From Trogon surrucura (lineage: Eukaryota; Chordata; Aves; Trogoniformes; Trogonidae): 64,000 nucleotides of DNA. The DNA lies in NCBI GenBank assembly GCA_020746105.1, contig CM036623.1:5422501-5486500 (forward strand), written 5' to 3'. The notes beneath the pieces are model-generated. The model was given only the letters and a program-made list of their open reading frames with translations, made no database searches and was not told where the DNA came from. Positions 60,933-64,000 of the stretch are shown here, piece after piece. The position numbers and the translations under genes are program-made. Position 1 is the stretch's first letter, and every line of letters starts with the position of its first letter.

Positions 60933-62813
60933 GATAGGTTGAGTTATCTGAACTAAGACGTATGTGACCAAGATGCAGTACTCTTCCTTAAAAGTGAAAT
61001 CCCAAGCCCAAATAACTGACAAAGCCAAAAGAGAAATCCGCTCCTCAGATTCTTGTTTGATGCTGAATTCTTTGATTTCTGCTTCAGTGTACATTGACTG
61101 ATTGTCTAACACAATATATCAAAGTTGATATCTTACATGTTATTGGCTTCTGGGTCACAGCCCTTCCTTTACTTCTCTTCAGATGTCCCATCTCTGGAAA
61201 CTAGACTAACGATTTAGCGTGAGAAGTTACTGGCTTTCTTAAAAAAAATCAAGTGATCTTTTCAAATCTTCCCCAAACTGAGCTAATTTGCAGACCTGTA
61301 GACACATCTTCAAGAATCAAATGGGATTTAAGAGAAGGTGCTGAAAATAATAAGGTTAGCTCTAATCCTAAACAATTAGCAAGTCCACAAAAGCCTTCAA
61401 ATCAATGAAAAGTCCGTAAACAGACTTTTAACAAAACTTCATAGTGATTATATAACTCCTAGAATCTCTGCTACAATTGTAAGAGGCAGCCTGTATATAA
61501 AGTCCTCAGATGAGGAGTTAATATTGACTGACAGAGTGATAGGCTAAGATTAAAATTCCTTTCAGTAGCAAAAAGATGTCTTATTTACACCTGCAAGGAG
61601 TTGAACAAAGTTTCCTCAAATGTTTCTGCTGCATGACAGTCCTTAGTCTCATTCTGCCTGTATTTCGGAGGAAGTTATCTTCAGGTCAGAACTGGTAAAT
61701 CGCTCAGAAAAACCAATCACTTCATGGGATGTGCTACACTGACACTGCTGTGCTGCTTCTGTCTAGGTTGGAGGTTGCTAATTTGGAGATATCTCTACTC
61801 TATCCCATGCCATGGAGCTGATACATCCCAATTCACTTTATCGAGTGAAATACACTGTGTGAATTCAGCAGTCACACTTGAAATAGTAGTTTTACAAGCT
61901 TTGGGTTTTGACTAAAAAAAAATTAATTTCTCTCTGCCTTTTTTCAGGTTTACAGTTCATCCTAAATTGCATTTGCCTCCAAATAACGTACTGTACACAG
62001 TGTAGCTTTTTAGTAAAGAAGAAAAAGAGGCAGAAATGTCATTAATAGTCTGTTTTTAAGGTATGTCTAACAAAGCTCTGAGAATGCTAAAGCTAAACGT
62101 GATTATCACAAAAAAAAAAGCAGGAAGCAGAAATTAGTTCTTGTCTCACATTAACTGTTTTAATTAACAAATTGCAATACTTAATATGAGTAAACTAACT
62201 GATGTCTTGAGATAATGCTTCTGAGAAAGAATAATCAAATATTCTTACAAAACATTTCTCATCTTCTCCAAATGTATTTTCATCTAAAGCAGAAACATAA
62301 GAGCTTTTCACTAACAGGAAAAAAAGGGCCTCTTTTCTTTAAAGCAAACATTACCCGACCATGGGCCATTTAAATTATAAGGGCTGTGGCAGAACTTAAG
62401 ATACAAATGTCACTACCAAAGCTGTAGCAAAGCTGCAGAACAAAATCTTTCTAAATGCATTAACAATAAGAAATAAACATTTTCTCAAGACAGTTTTATT
62501 TCATTAGAATTTATCTTCTTCTTGATTAAATGTAAGTCCCTACTTACAGGGTTATTTTTGGTTTGGGTTTTTGTTTTCGTTTTTTTTCTCATCTGTTTAT
62601 ATTGTACAGGTCATATTTGAGTCAATATAAGGTTAACCAATTATTTTCTTACATTTTGTTCTACTCAGACACTCCGTTTTCTACTGTCTTAGTTCTTAAA
62701 CTCCTTCAGAGAGACTCACTTTTAACCTAGCTTTCAAAAAAATCCAGGTACTCTCTGTCATTTCCTTATAATTTTAGTGCCTTACCCAATTTTGACTGAA
62801 TTTGACCTATTCC

Positions 62814-62898
62814 AGAATCACAGTGTCTGGGTTGGAAGGGACCTTTAAAGATCTTCTAGTCCAACTGCTCTGCAACAAGCAGGGACATCTTTCACTAG
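62814..62898 (-). mobile_element. CR1 LINE 3' end fragment, minus strand
   Basis: AGAATCACAGTGTCTGGG, TTGGAAGGGACCTTTAAAGA, TCTTCTAGTCCAACTGC and AGGGACATCTTTCACTAG form the reverse complement of a CR1 3' end. About 85 bp remain, all 3' UTR. The right edge is where similarity stops near ACTAG. Confidence 0.88.
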
Positions 62899-63499
62899 TT
62901 TGGCACCCAAGTGACACATGAGTGAGTGATAAAAAAAGTAGTGATTGCTGGGGTTTTTACTGAAGATTTTGATGTCTTGCAAAGCTTTGAAATATTTATA
63001 TTATTTCAGGAAAGTAAGTTTTTTGAGAACATTAGCAGCCTTGTGAAAATAAACGATTTACTACCTTTCATCTCTTTCATGTGCATCCAGGTGAAATTTC
63101 TCTTTCATCTTCTCCATCTCCTTCTGTCCGTCCACCTTACATCTTAGAAGGAGCATTCACATCTTCTGGGTTAATAAAACAAAAACAACAAAACACAGTT
63201 CTTGCAACAGAACATGAGCCTATCTATTATGTCCATTCAGCATTAAGCACAAAAGCCTTGACCAGTTAGATAGATCCCAATCGAACACTAATGACATATA
63301 GTAATTAAACTAACAGAATATGAACTGATGGATTGTTGATGGTGTTGAGAACATCTATTAACTCAGTTCAATTTTTTTTGGTGCGGCATATATGCTGCAA
63401 TTTAGGCATAATGCTAGTTTCAGTGCCTAAGCAGTCAGCTGAACTTTCATCTATGTGTAACGCTATTTCTGGGTTTATCAACTTTACAATAAAATTGAA
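62899..63499. other. Unique non-coding DNA, possibly decayed LTR at its right edge
   Basis: Nothing is recognisable apart from open frames that look random. The last 150 bases might hold a heavily decayed 3' part of the minus-strand LTR that is clear from 63528 on, but I cannot align it convincingly. Confidence 0.4.
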
Positions 63500-63809
63500 A
63501 AACGGCTATCTTAGAGGGGGAATTATGACCCTTCCTCCTTCTTTACCCCAGGTTTTATTGTTGATCACAACATTGTGTAATATGGATTATCTGTTTAAGC
63601 AGTTGGAGTCAGCTGTCTCACCTGTATTCCCTTCCCCACTTACTGTGCACCTGCAGCCATGAGAAACAGAGGAAACCTTGGTGCTGTGTAAGCACTGCTC
63701 AGCAACAGCTAAAACACCCCCGTGTTATCAACACTGTTTTTATCACAAACCAGAAATACAGTGCCATACTATGAAGAAAATTAACTCTGTCTTAACCAAA
63801 ACCAGTGCA
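63500..63809 (-). mobile_element. Partial ERVL-like LTR, minus strand
   Basis: GTCAGCTGTCTCACCTG, TAAGCACTGCTCAGCAACAG, GTGTTATCAACACTGTTTTT, GAAGAAAATTAACTCTG and CCAAAACCAGTGCA are the reverse complement of the 5' (U3) half of the same LTR family as 20095-21049. The 5' terminus of the LTR lies at 63809. The downstream half (R/U5) is missing or unrecognisable, so the left edge is approximate. It is solo or truncated, with no internal retroviral sequence adjacent. Confidence 0.8.
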
Positions 63810-64000
63810 GAGGTACAGAAATCAATATAGCGATTTTTGTCACAGGCAGACTCAAAGTTTCACAGCAGTGAATCAAAATTAATGAGGATAAAATAACAAA
63901 CACCTGCTTGGACTTTCCGACTCATGCGGTGTGACTGCCTGGAGAACGGTCCTTCTCCTCCTCCGTGCTGGGATGTTTGCAGACTTCCTTTGTCTGTCAG

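Larger units (their letters stand above)
57786..62813. other. Unique AT-rich non-coding DNA
   Basis: No gene or transposon is recognisable. The stretch contains an A-run at 58106-58121, the direct repeat at 60850-60932, the CTCF-like site at 60652 and a T/G-rich tract at 62553-62590. Open frames stay below 90 codons without recognisable motifs. Confidence 0.5.

Noticed and set aside
1..64000. tRNA, rRNA, U6, 7SK, Y-RNA genes, CRISPR arrays, operons
   Set aside because: None of the diagnostic motifs (A/B boxes in tRNA spacing, U6 5' block, regularly spaced repeats with unique spacers, clustered same-strand genes) was seen on either strand by eye.

Overview
The window looks like nuclear DNA of a bird. 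It is AT-rich and CpG-poor by eye, has no dense open frames, and carries two kinds of avian landmark: 5'-truncated CR1 LINE ends with the ATTCTATG-type tail, and solo LTRs of avian endogenous retroviruses with TGT...ACA termini. I found no bacterial, phage or organellar gene organisation. One LTR family matches, from memory, a very common non-galliform (Neoaves-type) LTR. I therefore lean to a neoavian bird, but the species cannot be read from this stretch.

Protein-coding content is almost nil. Nearly all open frames of 60-130 codons have low-complexity or unrecognisable translations and are what chance gives in AT-rich DNA. The one exception I would defend is an 80-codon stretch at 18347-18594. 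It has purine-rich first codon positions, a protein-like composition and a splice-acceptor-like 3' edge upstream. I do not recognise the protein. The window is best read as a gene desert or very large intron with at most one candidate exon.

Layout: 1-7.1 kb is unique sequence with poly-A/T tracts, an (AAT)n tract and a CR1 tail (3.1-3.2 kb). At 7124-7886 there is a complete solo LTR with a perfect 5-bp target duplication (CTGTA), into which a very short CR1 end has inserted. From 7.9 to 18.3 kb the sequence is unique, with a 28-nt alternating purine-pyrimidine (Z-DNA-prone) tract at 10.4 kb and a conserved-looking non-coding block near 17 kb. The candidate exon lies at 18.35 kb. At 20.1-21.05 kb a full ERVL-like solo LTR is split by a second, oppositely oriented solo LTR of the same family as the 7.1-kb element. 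The stretch 21-46 kb is mostly unique, with an (AT)n microsatellite at 33.4 kb. CR1 fragments lie at 46.2, 57.6 and 62.8 kb, and the one at 57.6 kb still encodes the C-terminal tail of the CR1 ORF2 protein. A cluster of short tandem duplications occupies 48.3-53 kb, a perfect palindromic X-box (RFX-type) site is at 50.5 kb, and a 35-bp exact direct repeat is at 60.9 kb. A partial minus-strand copy of the ERVL-like LTR lies at 63.5-63.8 kb.

Nothing here amounts to a new multi-gene system. The most informative content is the transposon stratigraphy (nested LTRs, CR1 inside an LTR), one unidentified exon-like frame and a few regulatory-site candidates.
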